64,000 bases of DNA from Pseudofabraea citricarpa (GCA_029641185.1 JAPWGK010000014.1:1178001-1242000); one strand, 5' to 3'; counted from the stretch's first letter, positions 35,353 to 46,930 are shown. Notes: generated by a model not told the origin, from the sequence alone. A program made the numbers and translations.

Positions 35353-38054
35353 ATGCCACCAGTGCAAAACATGCTCAAGCTGCCCGCGAAACTGGTCGAC
35401 GAGCTCGGAGGCCAAGGTAAGTAAAGTCCTCTCAACACTACTCTCCCCCAATGCCCAATAACTAACTACCTTCCTCAGACGCCCTATCTGGCAGCGGTCG
35501 GAAAGCGCGCCTCACCCACAATAGTCGAAAAGAGCTTCGCAAGGCAGACCGAGTCCAGAAGAAAGCGGCCAGGTGTGGGCCTCCATCCATCAAACGTCGC
35601 AAAATACAGCACCAGGAATACCAACCTGGAAACGCCCTCGACAAGCCATCGCAACTTGATTCAAGCAGACGAGAAACCAATGCAGACGAATCTGTATTAA
35701 CTGTCTCAGAGTCATTACTGTTTCAACCGAAGTCGATACTGAAGCATACAAAAAAAGTCGACCCACTGACAACACAATATCGACATTCATTATCTCCTAC
35801 ACCGCCGATACCCAGGGCTATCAAACACAAATTGGACGAAGACGATGAGGAGATTGCGGCATTGGAGAGAAAACTTGGTATCAAAGGGAAGAAAGGGCTA
35901 CCGAAGTCTTTTAAGGAGGATGGGTTAGATGAGTTACTGAACGGTCTCGACGACAATGAGGATGCAGAATTGCAGCATAAAAGGAATGCCAAGGCCGAAG
36001 CTGATGACTGGTTGGCTCAAAAGAGGAGGGCAGCTCATGATTCCATTCGAGAAGATCAAGGCAGGAACAAAGACCCACCTAAACTTGAAGACGAAGACCT
36101 GTCGGAGTCTGACAAAGAACCTGACAAAGATGGCATGGATCTGGACCTGTCATTAGGTGGGCCTTGTTACATGGACGAGTTATCCAGCATAGATTATGGT
36201 ACCTCCGATGATGGTCAAGAAGAGCATGAAACGGATGGAAACTTCGATGACTTCGATGGCTTCGATTCTGATCAGTCTATGATCCAACCACCAGCACCTC
36301 GTAGTCGTGAGAATCCATATGTCGCCCCTACAACCAATAGAGATAATGCGCATCCAAAGTACGTTCCACCGTCACTGCGTAAATCAGCTTCGTCCGAGAC
36401 TGAGCTGTTGATCCGTTTGAGACGTCAAATTCAAGGACTGGTCAATCGTTTAACTGAGGCAAACCTGGTCTCTATCCTTTCGGACGTAGAAAAGATCTAT
36501 CGGGACAATGCACGTCAACATGTTACATCGACGCTGGTTGATCTTTTATTAACTCAGGTCTGTGCACCTACTAGCTTACCTGATACTTCCATCATTGTGC
36601 CTGCTGGCTTCATATCCGCTGTTTACAAGGTTATAGGTACGGATTTTGGTGCCCAGGTCGTACAGAGAACAGTTGAACTCTTCGATGGGCATTACGCACA
36701 TGCAACGGGCGCCACTGGAAATGACCTTGGATCCATGCCTTCCGAAAATAGCAAGGAGACGTCGAACTTGATTACTCTACTTTCAGAACTGTATAACTTT
36801 CAAGTGGTTGGTAGTAACCTCATGTTCGACTACATTCGGGTCTTTTTAAGTAGGCTTTCTGAGTTGAATGCCGAGCTTCTCTTGAAGATGATCAGGACCT
36901 CTGGTCCCCAACTAAGGCAGGACGATCCGTCAGCCCTGAAGGATATCGTGGCGATGCTTCGCCCTGCGATATCCAGTATTGGTGAGGATAATATTTCTGT
37001 CCGTACTAAATTCATGATTGAAACCATGAATAATTTGAAGAATAACCGCATGAGGACTGGGGCTGTTGCATCTGCTGTGACTTCAGAGCACACGATAAGG
37101 ATGAAAAAAACTCTTGGTACACTTAATACACGAAGTATCAAGGCCAGTGAGCCACTGCGAATCGGCTTGAAGGATATTCACGAGTCAGATAAAAAAGGGA
37201 AATGGTGGCTTGTAGGTGCAAGCTGGTCAGGTGGCACCCTGGGAGAAGAGACTCCTAATTTAACAACCCAGAAAAACGTAACTTCGCCACACGACAGAAG
37301 TACTCCAGTCGTTGATAGTGGGATCTCTGATCTCGCCCAACTAGCCAGCGAGCAACGGATGAACACGGATATTCGTCGTGCCATCTTCATCACCATTATG
37401 TCTGCCTCAGACTACCAGGATGCTTACCTACGGTTGATAAAACTCAAACTAAAGAAGGTGCAGGAGCTTGAAATCCCAAAGGTGTTAATTCGCTGTTCGA
37501 GTGCTGAACAGAGCTACAATCCCTATTACACTTTGATAGCAAAGAAACTGTGTGGCGATAGAAAAATCAAGATGGCCTTTCAATTTAGCTTGTGGGATCT
37601 CTTCAAGAAGATGGGGGAGACAGACGAGGACAATGACACAGATATCGAAGGGAGCGAAGATGAGCTCACCACCAGGTCTCTCGTCAACCTGGCAAAGATG
37701 TATGGGGCTCTTATTGCTCAAGGTGGGATAGGATTGGGCGTTCTAAAACCACTTAACTTGACTTATCTACAACCCAAGACCAATGCTTTTGTGGAGGTTC
37801 TTCTAATAACAGTCTTCCTGCAAGTACAGCACCATTCTAACACAGCACGAGACGAGCCAGCGGTTGTAAAGATATTCACAAGAGTGAACGAGACACCTCA
37901 GCTGATCAGAGGACTGCAGTACTTTCTCAAGAAGGTCGTAAGCAAAACTGATATATCTGGCGGTAGATCTGAGAAGATAACTGTCAAATGGGGGTGCAAA
38001 GTAGCAGCAGATGTTCTGAAAAACTTGGCGGCTGCTGGTCCAGGGAGGAGTTAG
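35353..38054 (+). CDS. SGD1: Nucleolar MIF4G/MA3 protein Sgd1 (NOM1 family)
   Basis: Essential nucleolar protein needed for 18S rRNA production, recruiting the Fal1 helicase in yeast. Two exons, 35353-35416 and 35479-38054, give 879 aa (yeast about 900). The N-terminus contains LPAKLVDELGGQDALSGSGR and SRKELRKADRVQKKAAR. A charged region holds DDEEIAALERKLGIKGKKGL and several acidic stretches. The MIF4G domain spans about 328-548 (ELLIRLRRQIQGLVNRLTE, SEANLVSILSDVEKIY-like text, RTKFMIETMNNLKNNR). The MA3 domain spans about 651-768 (DIRRAIFITIMSASDYQDAY, YNPYYTLIAKKLC, FQFSLWDLFKK). The first small exon supplies the conserved KLVDELGGQ segment, so 35353 is the start. Confidence 0.93.
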
Positions 38055-38325
38055 GAATAGAGAGATAATACTTGAAATAGTCGGAATGTACTCGTCGCTT
38101 GTGCGTATCTTTGCGGTCTTTGTAAGGGAGGTGGATATCCTTTCGGTTTGTGCCTTGATCGTATCACCCCTCACGATTAACTTTACTGGTCTACACGCGC
38201 AGGTATGGGGATTTTCGGATCCATTCAATCATCAGTTGGCCACAGAAGTATGACTTTCATGCGTCAACGATTGAGCAGCCCCTACTCCGTTAAGCGAGGT
38301 TATCGCGAGTCGGCGTTTTGCTCTT

Positions 38326-38574
38326 CGGCCGAAATTAAGCAGAAGTTTACTTTTGGCCATAAAGCTAATTTCTCGGCCGATGCCTAGGTACCTACTACAA
38401 GTTTGATATTGTCACAGACTCAGCCTTGTCAATATTTGCCACGTATAACTCTTCGATTGAACGCAGTCTGTTTGGCCCTTTGGTTTTAGCCCGACAAGCA
38501 GCATCTGACAAAGTACTCAGTGCATAGGAGAAGGATTTATTTCTTCTCCCAGGGAATAGTTCCGCTTCGGCCGA
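38326..38574. promoter_or_regulatory. Three copies of the palindrome TCGGCCGA
   Basis: Copies at 38326-38333 (inside TTCGGCCGAA), 38373-38380 and 38567-38574. Abutting CGG and CCG half-sites are typical targets of Zn2Cys6 transcription factors. They lie 155-400 bp before the reductase start codon. Confidence 0.5.
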
Positions 38575-38585
38575 TGTTTTGTTAC

Positions 38586-38592
38586 TGAGTCA
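38586..38592. promoter_or_regulatory. AP-1/Gcn4-type site TGAGTCA
   Basis: TGAGTCA lies 137 bp upstream of the reductase ATG. It is the core bound by bZIP factors such as Gcn4/CpcA; related sites are bound by Yap1. It sits 12 bp after the third TCGGCCGA palindrome. Confidence 0.45.
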
Positions 38593-38728
38593 AAGTATAC
38601 ACCACTCGCCCCTACGACCTCACACCTATAAGTACAGAACTTGACACTCGTTTGTTAACTATCCCTATTATTCTCGGCATAGTCTACAAGCAACCACAAA
38701 CCAATACTTCCCAAATTATAATCTAGAG

Positions 38729-39975
38729 ATGGCATCTCACAAAGTTGGATACGTCAGGTGAGTAACTCGATTCATGAAGAGACAAGGATTGGGTATGCTT
38801 AACTCGGGTTATAGACTTGGAAATTCTGGCCTGAAGGTCTCCAAGGTCGTTCTTGGTTGCATGACATATGGCGATCCCAACTGGCAACCATGGTAAGTTA
38901 GGCCCCACAGAAATAACTCAACCTCCTCTACGTTATGTAGAATTCCTCTTCGGAGTTCCTAGAACAAAGTAAACCAACACCGAGATTTTGTTTATAGGAT
39001 CCTGGACCAGGAGAGCGCATTACCGTTGATAAAGCATGCTTACGACCGAGGGATTAACACGTGGGATGTTGCAGACACTTACTCCAATGGTAGATCTGAA
39101 GAGATTCTCGGAAACGCCATTAAAAAATACAACATCCCCCGCTCAAAACTTGTTATTCTCTCCAAATGCTTCCACCATGTTGATGAGACACGTGGGCCAC
39201 TCAATGCTACTGAGCATGGTATCAACGATGGCGAGAGGGTCAATCTGGTTGGGCTGTCTAGGAAGCATATCTTCGATGCGGTGGACAAAAGTGTTCAGAG
39301 GTTAGGTACATATATTGATGTTTTGCAAATCCATCGTATTGACCGAGATACACCCATGGAGGAGATCATGAAAGCCTTAAACGATGTTGTTGAGAGTGGA
39401 AAAGTGCGGTACATTGGTGCAAGCTCGGTTAGTTATCAAACCATGTAACGAGGCTCACTTCTAACTATACGTTGCAGATGGCTGCATGGGAGTTCCAGAT
39501 GCTCCAGAACGTCGCCGAGAAGCATGGCTGGCATAGGTTTATTTCAATGCAAGGCTTCTACAACCTCGTCTACAGAGAGGAAGAACGGGAGATGTTTCCT
39601 TATTGCAAAGCTACCGGAATTGGCCTGCTCCCTTGGTCACCACTTGCAGCTGGCGTTTTGGCTCATCCTTGGACAGATCGTACCGATCCACGTGAACAAA
39701 CTGATGTTTTCTTGAAAATGTTATTCCGGAGTGAAGAATCCGCGGCTGCCAAGGACATTGTTGGTCGTGTGGAGTTGGTTGCCAAGGAAAGGGGTGTGAG
39801 CATGGCACAGGTGGCAACAGCGTGGGTCATCTCTAAGGGAACTTCCCCGATTCTGGGCCTAGATTCAATTCAGAGAATCGACGAGGCTGTCGAGGCTACA
39901 AATATCAGATTAAGTGATGACCAAATCACGTTTCTGGAGGAATCTTATGCGCCGAAGGCTGCAATGACATTCTAA
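38729..39975 (+). CDS. Aldo-keto reductase (YPL088W/Csh1-like)
   Basis: NADPH-dependent reductase of the AKR superfamily; resembles fungal aryl-alcohol dehydrogenase/YPL088W proteins. Four exons, 38729-38757, 38815-38892, 38998-39427 and 39478-39975, give 344 aa. It opens with VRLGNSGLKVSKVVLGCMTYGD. The catalytic tetrad is visible: Asp59 and Tyr64 (DVADTYSNGRSEEILG), Lys92 (VILSKC), His148 (LQIHRID). The conserved SGKVRYIGASS, PYCKATGIGLLPWSPLAAGVL and AQVATAWVISKGTSPILG segments follow. The third intron falls inside ASS|MAAWEFQML. Physiological substrate unknown. The upstream palindromes and AP-1 site suggest inducible expression. Confidence 0.92.
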
Positions 39976-40239
39976 GGGAGTCAACATGGGCTTCTTCTAG
40001 TAGCCTACCTACCGGTACCTAGGTAGCCAAAAGAAAATGTTTAAATCTATGCACACCGAGGAAAATGGGCTAGAATATCATAGTAGCAAGACGCTATGTT
40101 ATGTCATCCCATCCATATTTGCTTGTGAAAATAGGGTCTGATGCCGAAGTCACGGGACTGCCATCCGGGACGTCTCGCGCAGCCAAGGCAACACCACATT
40201 TGTAGATACCACCGCCGCCTCAGTCCGCAAATAGCTGCC

Positions 40240-42228
40240 ATGGGCTACCCTACCAGCAACACCGAAAACTTTATCAATTATCCCGTTCCATTGGAGGCGT
40301 ATGTTATCAACGACTGCGTCAGTGTTCGTACTGACTGACTCTGCCTCGCAGACCCGACGTCCCTTCCACAAGAGGAAGGAAGAGCAACCCTGCGATTTCG
40401 GGGATCACGTTGGTAATAAGTGCTATACTGTAATTTCAACCAAGACTGTTATAGGGATAATGACCCAGCTGATATTTGTTCAGACTTGAGTGGCTGGGCC
40501 CACTACGAACATTCATCTGGAAAAATACAGGATTTGCAAGTTTGCGTTTGATTCGAAAACAGATAGAAGATTATGAGCCTAGATTTAATCCCATGGTAAT
40601 TCCCAAAACAGAGAACGCAGTTAATGATGCCCCAAAGAGAGGGCCTTCCCCGAAGAACAATCGGCCTGGATACTACACGAGTGCCGACTACCATGCATAC
40701 TACACGTCAGGAGAGTTAACCCCCACCGCTGTCGTCAAAGCTATACTCCCCTTGATTCGAAGAGACCTCTCCCCCCGAGGAGAACATGCACTTGCCTGGC
40801 ACGATAGCAGAGTGGATCTGGTCCTTGCTGCAGCTGAAGCATCTACTTTAAGATACCAAAACAATTGCCCTTTGAGCCCGTTGGATGGTGTGCCCACAGG
40901 CGTCAAGGACGATTATGATATGGAAGGATACCGAACTACTCTTGGCTCTGCAAATGATTATACTTATAAGCCGACTGGAACTGAGCCGACTACTAGCTGG
41001 TGCGTGCAGAAACTCGAGGATTCAGGAGCTATTATTCTTGGGAAATTAGCCATGAATGAATTTGGAATGGGTGAGCCTCACAGCTCAGAATTTCAACCTC
41101 CCGAAACTAACAATTGTAGATACATCGGGAAATAATCCCGTCTACGGCACGCCACCCAATCCTCATAACCCCCTGTACTACACTGGGGGTAGTTCCTCGG
41201 GGCCTGCATATGCAGTCAGCGCTGGCCTTATTCCATTTGCCCTAGGAAGTGATGGGGGAGGAAGCGTCCGTATACCTGCTTCGTTTTGTCACATCTATGG
41301 GTTGAAGCCTACGCACGGCAGAGTCTCTTCTGCGCCAACGGCTAACCATGCCAACACCTGTTCGGTAAATGGGCCACTGGCTTCAGATCTCGGAACACTT
41401 GCAATTATTTATCGTACAATCGGAGAACCTGATGCTTCGTCACACTTCTCTGCTCCATCACCGCTCTCTTGCGTGGTTCCATCGCATGCCTCCTTGCAGC
41501 CTCGACTTCTCGGCGTCCCGGAAGAATGGATATCTTGGTCTACGCCAAAGACACAGCAACTTTGCTACTCGATTTTAGACAAGCTTGTGGGAACTCATAA
41601 TTACAAGCTTGTTCCCGTCAAGATTCCATTTCTCGTCGAGGGTCAACTCGCACACGCAATGACCATGCTCACTGATGCAGCAACTTTACTTCCAGATACC
41701 AGCAATATTACAGCCCCAAATAAGGTCCTTGTAGCTCTTGGATCCGTTACACCATCGACCGATTACCTCCTCGCTCAAAAATTACGACACCTTTTAATGC
41801 AACATCTATCACACATCTGGAAACAATACCCGGGCATGATTATCGTAACTCCAACAACCGGTTGCGAGGGTTGGCCAATCCGCAGCGCAGCAGAGCTCAA
41901 GTATGGACTTAGTGATGGCGATCAGACCCTGAAGACGATGGAATATGTCTGGATGGCAAATTTCACCGGCGTGCCGGCTTTGGCTCTGCCAGCAGGGTTT
42001 GCAGTTATGAATGGTAGAGTGGAAGAGGATGTTCCGGTTGGGATAATGGGCATGGGAGAGTGGGGTGATGAGAATGCACTGTTGCAGTGGGGACTTGATG
42101 TTGAAGCATTGACCGATGAGCCTTTGCGACGGCCTCCTATCTGGGTTGATGTTATACAAGCTGCAAAGCAGGAAATGATCAGGGGTCGTTTTATGGACCC
42201 TCTCGGAGATGTTCTTGTAGATCTATGA
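40240..42228 (+). CDS. Amidase-signature family hydrolase
   Basis: A fungal amidase (GatA-like fold) of unknown substrate. Four exons, 40240-40298, 40352-40408, 40484-41070 and 41120-42228, give 603 aa. Features: FINYPVPLEAPDVPSTRG near the N-terminus, LRTFIWKNTGFASLRLIRK, and YHAYYTSGELTPTAVVKAIL. The Ser-cisSer-Lys triad is recognisable as Lys180 in GVPTGVKDDYD, Ser259-261 in TGGSSSGPAYAVSAG, and Ser283 in GSDGGGSVRIPAS. Then come CHIYGLKPTHGRVS, VTPTTGCEGWPI and ANFTGVPALALPAGF. The third intron restores GMDTSGNNPVYGTP. Intron 2 is the weak point: the only donor keeping the frame (GTTGGT at 40409) is not the best-looking GT, since GTAATA 4 nt downstream fits the consensus better but breaks the frame. 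Confidence 0.85.
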
Positions 42229-42911
42229 AGGATTCTTATCATCACTTAGAGTATATCTAAATCAGATTGATGTATGTGCAACTAAATATATTGGCCGCTG
42301 ATTTACGTTCTGACAGGTTCACAACCAAACTAACCAGATCGATCGATCCTCAGGTTAACCAAAGGCAATGCATTAGTCACAAGGGAAGACTCCTGGGATA
42401 GGATAGTTGAAGCACCACTCAGCTGGCAATCTCGCTGCTGGGTGGCTTGTTGAATGTCTCGTGCCTTGAAGTGTACGCAATTGAAGAATTATAGTTTTAG
42501 TACAGCAATAAAAGCTAAGCGGAGGTTTACTTTCGAGATATAAGTCATTAACAATATGTTTACCAAGTCCAGCCACAAGTTAATTGGAGCATAAAGCCTA
42601 TAGCTTAGGATATTCAGGTTGTTGAACCTGTTCTTGATGGACAAAGGCTAATTTGGAGTTCTGAACAGTGAGTACAGAGATCTACTGAAGTAAGTGGCAG
42701 TCTTCTGTCACACTGATCGAGTCATCCATCAGTAGCCAAGATCTTTACAGGTGAATTCTGTTCGTAAACCATCACAAGACATCTAGACCTCGTAAATGTA
42801 TTTCCTTGGAGGCTCGGAATAGTTGACAACAACCATCTGAGATTCGTTCTTTCACCTGGCTGTGTGGCCTTGCACCGAGACGCAGACGTACAAAACTGCA
42901 AACATAAGATT
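42229..42911. other. Convergent 3' region amidase / GH76
   Basis: 683 bp between facing stop codons. No exon, RNA or repeat is recognised. Confidence 0.55.
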
Positions 42912-44377
42912 TTACTCGGAAATCAACATAAGTGTACTAGCACCAATTACGCCTATTAAAATCAATGCTGTCAAGATTCCTGCACCCACTTTATCCGCTG
43001 TTGTTACATCAGGCCCAGACAGACGTTCCGTGTCACTCGTAACAGTGCTTCCTACATTGTCATCACCCTTGCTTGTTCCTGTCCCCTTAACCTCTGACCT
43101 CCATCCCGGCGCCTTGTCCACCAAATTACTTTGAATTATCTCCATAACAGCCATTTGTTCACCCACACCGAGACTACCATCATTGGCTCGTTGTGTCCAT
43201 CTCAAACCACATGCGGTGCCAGTGTCACCAGCTGTACAGGTCTCTACCGCAGCCAGAGCAGAAGCTTGGAATTCCACAATGATGTTGTCGTGAGTGTGCG
43301 GGACGAGTTCTGCCGTAGCCGCGAGCCAGCGCGTATAGTATGCCTTGAAAGAACGCTGATCAATGTTGCACTGTGCCGCTTCACAGCCCTCGTACAGAAC
43401 GTCGTCAATGAAGAATTTCTTGCCAGCCGCAATAAGATTATCAACGCGGTCTTTCCATATTTCGCTACCATTTGTCTGTGTCTTGTCAGTGATTGTGGGC
43501 CAAACGTTGGTTTGCTGAATCCTACATAGTTATACATAGCTGCTGCGCCAAGAAGAAAAATCCCGCTGTTATACGTCCATGTATTACCATCCATGCCAGT
43601 GCAATTATCTGTATTGTGTGCTCCATCAATAATGTGGTAAGTGTCGTGCTTGATATAACCAACACCCCACATCCAATCCCAGGTTTTTACTGCCTCGTCT
43701 GCATATGATTGATTGCCGGAGTATAACGCTAACCTCGCGGCTAGATTGAAGTAGCCTCCATTTGAGATGCTGTTTTTGTAATTGTACCCGGTGTTGAAGG
43801 GGAAAATCTGCCATCTTAATCCTCCTCCGCATGAGCTATTGTCCCATCGTGGTTTTTGCGTTTCAAAGACTGTCTGAGCAAGTGCAAGCCACCCTGGCTG
43901 GTCGTCGGGCGGATCTGCGAACCCCGTCTCTGCTGCTGTCATCGCTGCCATTCCCCAAAATGCCTGGTCATCGTTGCCCAAGGTCTTTGACTGATTCGTA
44001 GGCATGAAGTCATGCTCTATACCGGCTTGGTGTAGCAACCCTTCTGTGACAATCTCGTTGTATGTTGTATCGCCTGTATAATACCAGTAATTGATCAACG
44101 AGCCAAACCTGTGTATATTATATCAATGAATGCTCCCGAGACACTCGAAGAACACTTACATAGCTCCGCATTCCCACCAGTAGTAGGGGTCAGGTAAGTT
44201 CCCTGGAACATCTCCCGTCTCGTTTCCTGTATAATATTGCATCATGTCATACGCAGCTCTGCCAGCCGCTTGCTTTATTGACTCGTCATCGTCGAGGTTC
44301 AGGTTTATAGCGGCGGCTACAAGCCTTCCAGATATTGTACATAAAGCTGCTGTATGGGCGAAGGAAGTGAGCCTCAT
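42912..44377 (-). CDS. GPI-anchored GH76 (Dfg5/Dcw1-type) cell-wall protein
   Basis: Predicted mannan endo-1,6-alpha-mannosidase/transglycosidase that helps link GPI mannoproteins to the wall glucan. Three exons on the minus strand, 44377-44160, 44108-43526 and 43475-42912, give 454 aa. An N-terminal signal-like segment (residues ~1-22) is followed by [38 protein letters not shown], and the catalytic Asp pair Asp119-Asp120 in [14 protein letters not shown]. Then [29 protein letters not shown] and [18 protein letters not shown]. After a Ser/Thr/Gly/Asp-rich stretch the protein ends with a hydrophobic tail ([20 protein letters not shown]), typical of a GPI-attachment signal. The ATG at 44377 is the first in frame that starts a signal peptide. 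It may share function with the cell-wall-integrity kinase further left, but they are not linked in position. Confidence 0.92.
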
Positions 44378-45304
44378 GCTGAGAAAAATGGTCGCATAGA
44401 TTAGACAATGAATCAAAAAGGACCGAGCAAGCTAGATGTGAAAGTTGTGGTGATTTGAACGAGTGACCAAATACAAAAGAACGTATGGAAAGGAATGAAC
44501 GGGATCAAATGCTCTGGACTGCGAAGAGCATATTGACAGCACGACTATGTGCCAATGTTGTCGCTTCTAGCCAAGCTGAAGACACAGCACAGCCATGCTT
44601 CCAAGGTGTTGCCGAGCGATATAACTTGACACCATCGTGTAATACGAGTGATTGGCAAATTAACATCTGTCTCAAATCCTCTTGATTATCCTTGATGCTA
44701 CACCCGTACGAGTGATGTGGACAGCATTGTACTGTAGCGCATCGCTGCCATGGACATGGCTGCAATGAAATCTTGGGATCTTTCTCTAGATTGGTAGGTG
44801 TCCTTGGAGTGTTTTAATATTAATGTAAGACTGGCTATGAGGTCATAATAAGTCTGTCTGTTATGAAACAACCGAGATCATCCGAACGGCAGAATTCTTG
44901 GCTTCTAATAATATCCGGAAGTTGCGGATAAAAGAAAGCAAAACGCTAAGGAATGCTAGTGTGTTTGCTTCTTAGAATAAGGTACGACTGGAAAGAAGTT
45001 AATCCCGTGACCATATACGGAGGAGGTCACGGTCAAAAGTAATAGGAATCGCCAGGGTGGTGGTTATAGTAAGCTTGGCAGTTGGGAAGATTATAGCGCC
45101 TAATCGTCGTGAGACATCCGCCTCGCTTCCCCTTTTTCGACTTTCTGGTTATAGTTTACCGAAGGTATGATGTTACTTCTGGACAAAGTTTGGGAGAACT
45201 ATTTCTTCTCCAGGGAAGAACCAGAGCTAGTTATTTTGAGTGCTGGGGGTTCTATCTTGGATATTATAGATGATAAGTTTATAAGAACTTTTAAGGTTAC
45301 AAGG
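44378..45304. other. GH76 promoter and start of the transition zone
   Basis: 927 bp without a supported exon. Composition is normal to about 45,230, then turns AT-richer. Short frames on both strands look random. Confidence 0.5.
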
Positions 45305-45671
45305 TAATTATTAGTTCTACGCGTTGTCCTCCTATTAGCGCTTTGCTAGGAGTCGGTAAAAGCGAGTACGTATTATACTAAAAATTACCCTAAAAAAAAT
45401 TACACTAAAAAATATGCGAAGAATCTGAAAAAACTAGATTTTATTCTTTAAAATCCGAACCCTTAAATAATAACTACTATAGAAAAAGTATCTAACTCTT
45501 AGATATATCGATTTATTATTACTAGAAGTATATAACCGCTAAGTCTTATAAGTCTAGCTATTATGTATACCTGAAGATAACCTAGTATATACTCGCTTTC
45601 TAGCACGCACTCGCTTTCGGCGACTACTAGCGAAGCGCTAGTAGGAGTGCCACGCGTGGAACCGACAATTA
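45305..45671. mobile_element. MITE-like element with 71-bp terminal inverted repeats
   Basis: The arms 45305-45375 and 45601-45671 are inverted copies, 55 of 71 positions identical with no gap. Twelve of the 16 differences are transitions, and in each the left arm has A/T and the right arm G/C, as expected if the left arm was RIP-mutated more. Both ends begin TAATT; a TA target duplication is possible but not separable from the repeat. Each arm contains a GC-rich palindrome, perfect in the right arm (CTACTAGCG, spacer AAG, CGCTAGTAG at 45624-45644). The 225-bp interior is AT-rich and codes for nothing. Size and structure fit a non-autonomous DNA transposon; superfamily not assignable. Confidence 0.75.
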
Positions 45672-46001
45672 GATAATAAAGATTAGTTTTAGTCGCTGCC
45701 TAGCGGTAGAGGAATTTGCAAATTCACTATTGTGAAGTGGACCAGTAAAAATTATTCCGGCAGAAAATCTTATATACTCACTTCGTCGCCTCTAAATCCT
45801 CCATTTATAGAATACCGCCTGCAGATTTCTATGCCTAGCGCAGGAGTACCCCCCGCAAATAGCAAGGGTCTTTATATTAGCACCCAATGGACTAAAAACA
45901 TGGTACACCGGGTACCTAGGTATATATTTCTTCCCTTGTTTCTTCCTGTCTACATTGAATCATCTTCTTGACATGAGAATTACCCGATTTAGACTATCAA
46001 G
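45672..46001. other. Partly degraded spacer and promoter of the 46-kb gene
   Basis: 330 bp. Contains a perfect 14-bp palindrome GAATTTGCAAATTC (45712-45725). A 79-codon frame overlapping this stretch has no family likeness. The last 50 bp look like a normal leader (CTATCAAG before the ATG). Confidence 0.45.
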
Positions 46002-46714
46002 ATGGCTAAATCGAATGCCACCCGCATAGCCGAAAAGCAACTTCAGAACACAGATCCCCTACCCAAAGGGAAGACAGCCGCTACACTGTCAGACCTGCAA
46101 GCAAATTACGAACTTTGGTACAAGGTTGGTGAAGTTTTATTTTCCTTCCCTCTGTCTGACCTCGCATGTGTAGTCTAGTTCGATATACTAACTCTTATCT
46201 GTGGATCCGCGTTCTCCTTCATGACCTTAGTAACATTGCCAACGATCGTGCAGCCGAAGCACGCACTCTATACACAACTGATGAGCTATATATCAGCGCC
46301 CCTTATTTCACACCGGAGGAGGCTGCTCTCATAAAAGCTACGGTAGTCTCTCCGCCTAAACTAAACGAGATTCCCGAGTTTGAAGCCCTCAGGCTTGATT
46401 ATGATACGAGTACTGAAATCGAGGAAGCCGACAAGGTACAAGCAATACCAGACGCAGTGACCATTGAAGAAGCAATAAAATCTTGCCTCCAGAACTTTTT
46501 CGAAAAGCGCAGAGCGAGCGGTGATGCAAGACCGTGTGGCCCCCATGATATGGGCCCAATTTACAACACAGTCTTTGGGATTGCGAAGGAGGAATTGAGG
46601 GATCCAAAATTTCTAGGTCGGTTGAGACGAGCAGGACTAGGCCATCCAATAGAGACAGCTATGGACGAGGAGAGCAACAGCAGGCAGAAGAAGAAAGGTA
46701 GGGGAAAAGGATAG
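46002..46714 (+). CDS. Unrecognised small protein at the edge of the AT-rich block
   Basis: Two exons, 46002-46128 and 46179-46714, give 220 aa. The 50-bp intron has a CTGAC branch-like site and keeps the frame. Not recognised. The protein starts MAKSNATRIAEKQLQNTDPL, has a moderately hydrophobic stretch (VRYTNSYLWIRVLLHDLSN), an acidic middle (YDTSTEIEEADKVQAIPDAV) and a basic Lys/Gly tail (RQKKKGRGKG). Base composition is normal and the reading frame is intact, so RIP has not spread into it. The intron acceptor is not unique: skipping to the AG before CCGAAGC (46251) would drop the hydrophobic segment and also keep frame. No function is proposed. Confidence 0.55.
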
Positions 46715-46930
46715 ATTCAATATTAACTTTACCACCTGCGTAGATTATATATCGTATACTGATTATGTTCGTTCACCTCCCCCCCTTCCCCCCCTCTGCT
46801 AAATTTTGTATATATAATTGTGAATTTCATGTTAACGAAGCAAGTGCATATTTGCCAAAGCAATGCTAAAACAACATAAACACCCACTATAGACCACCAC
46901 CTAACTAGATGAATCCCCAGCTTAGTAGAA
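46715..46930. other. 3' region of the 46-kb gene up to the composition boundary
   Basis: Contains a C-rich run (46779-46795) and otherwise normal sequence with CpA and TpG present. It ends abruptly at about 46,930, where AT-rich DNA begins. Confidence 0.55.

Larger units (their letters stand above)
38055..38728. promoter_or_regulatory. Upstream region of the aldo-keto reductase gene with repeated palindromes
   Basis: 674 bp. Contains three TCGGCCGA palindromes (38326-38333, 38373-38380, 38567-38574), an AP-1 site TGAGTCA (38586-38592) and a TATA-like CTATAAG near 38629. The first part is the SGD1 3' untranslated region. Confidence 0.55.

Noticed and set aside
45732..45971. 79-codon frame beside the MITE-like element
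   Set aside because: No recognisable domain; overlaps degraded repeat DNA and the leader of the next gene.
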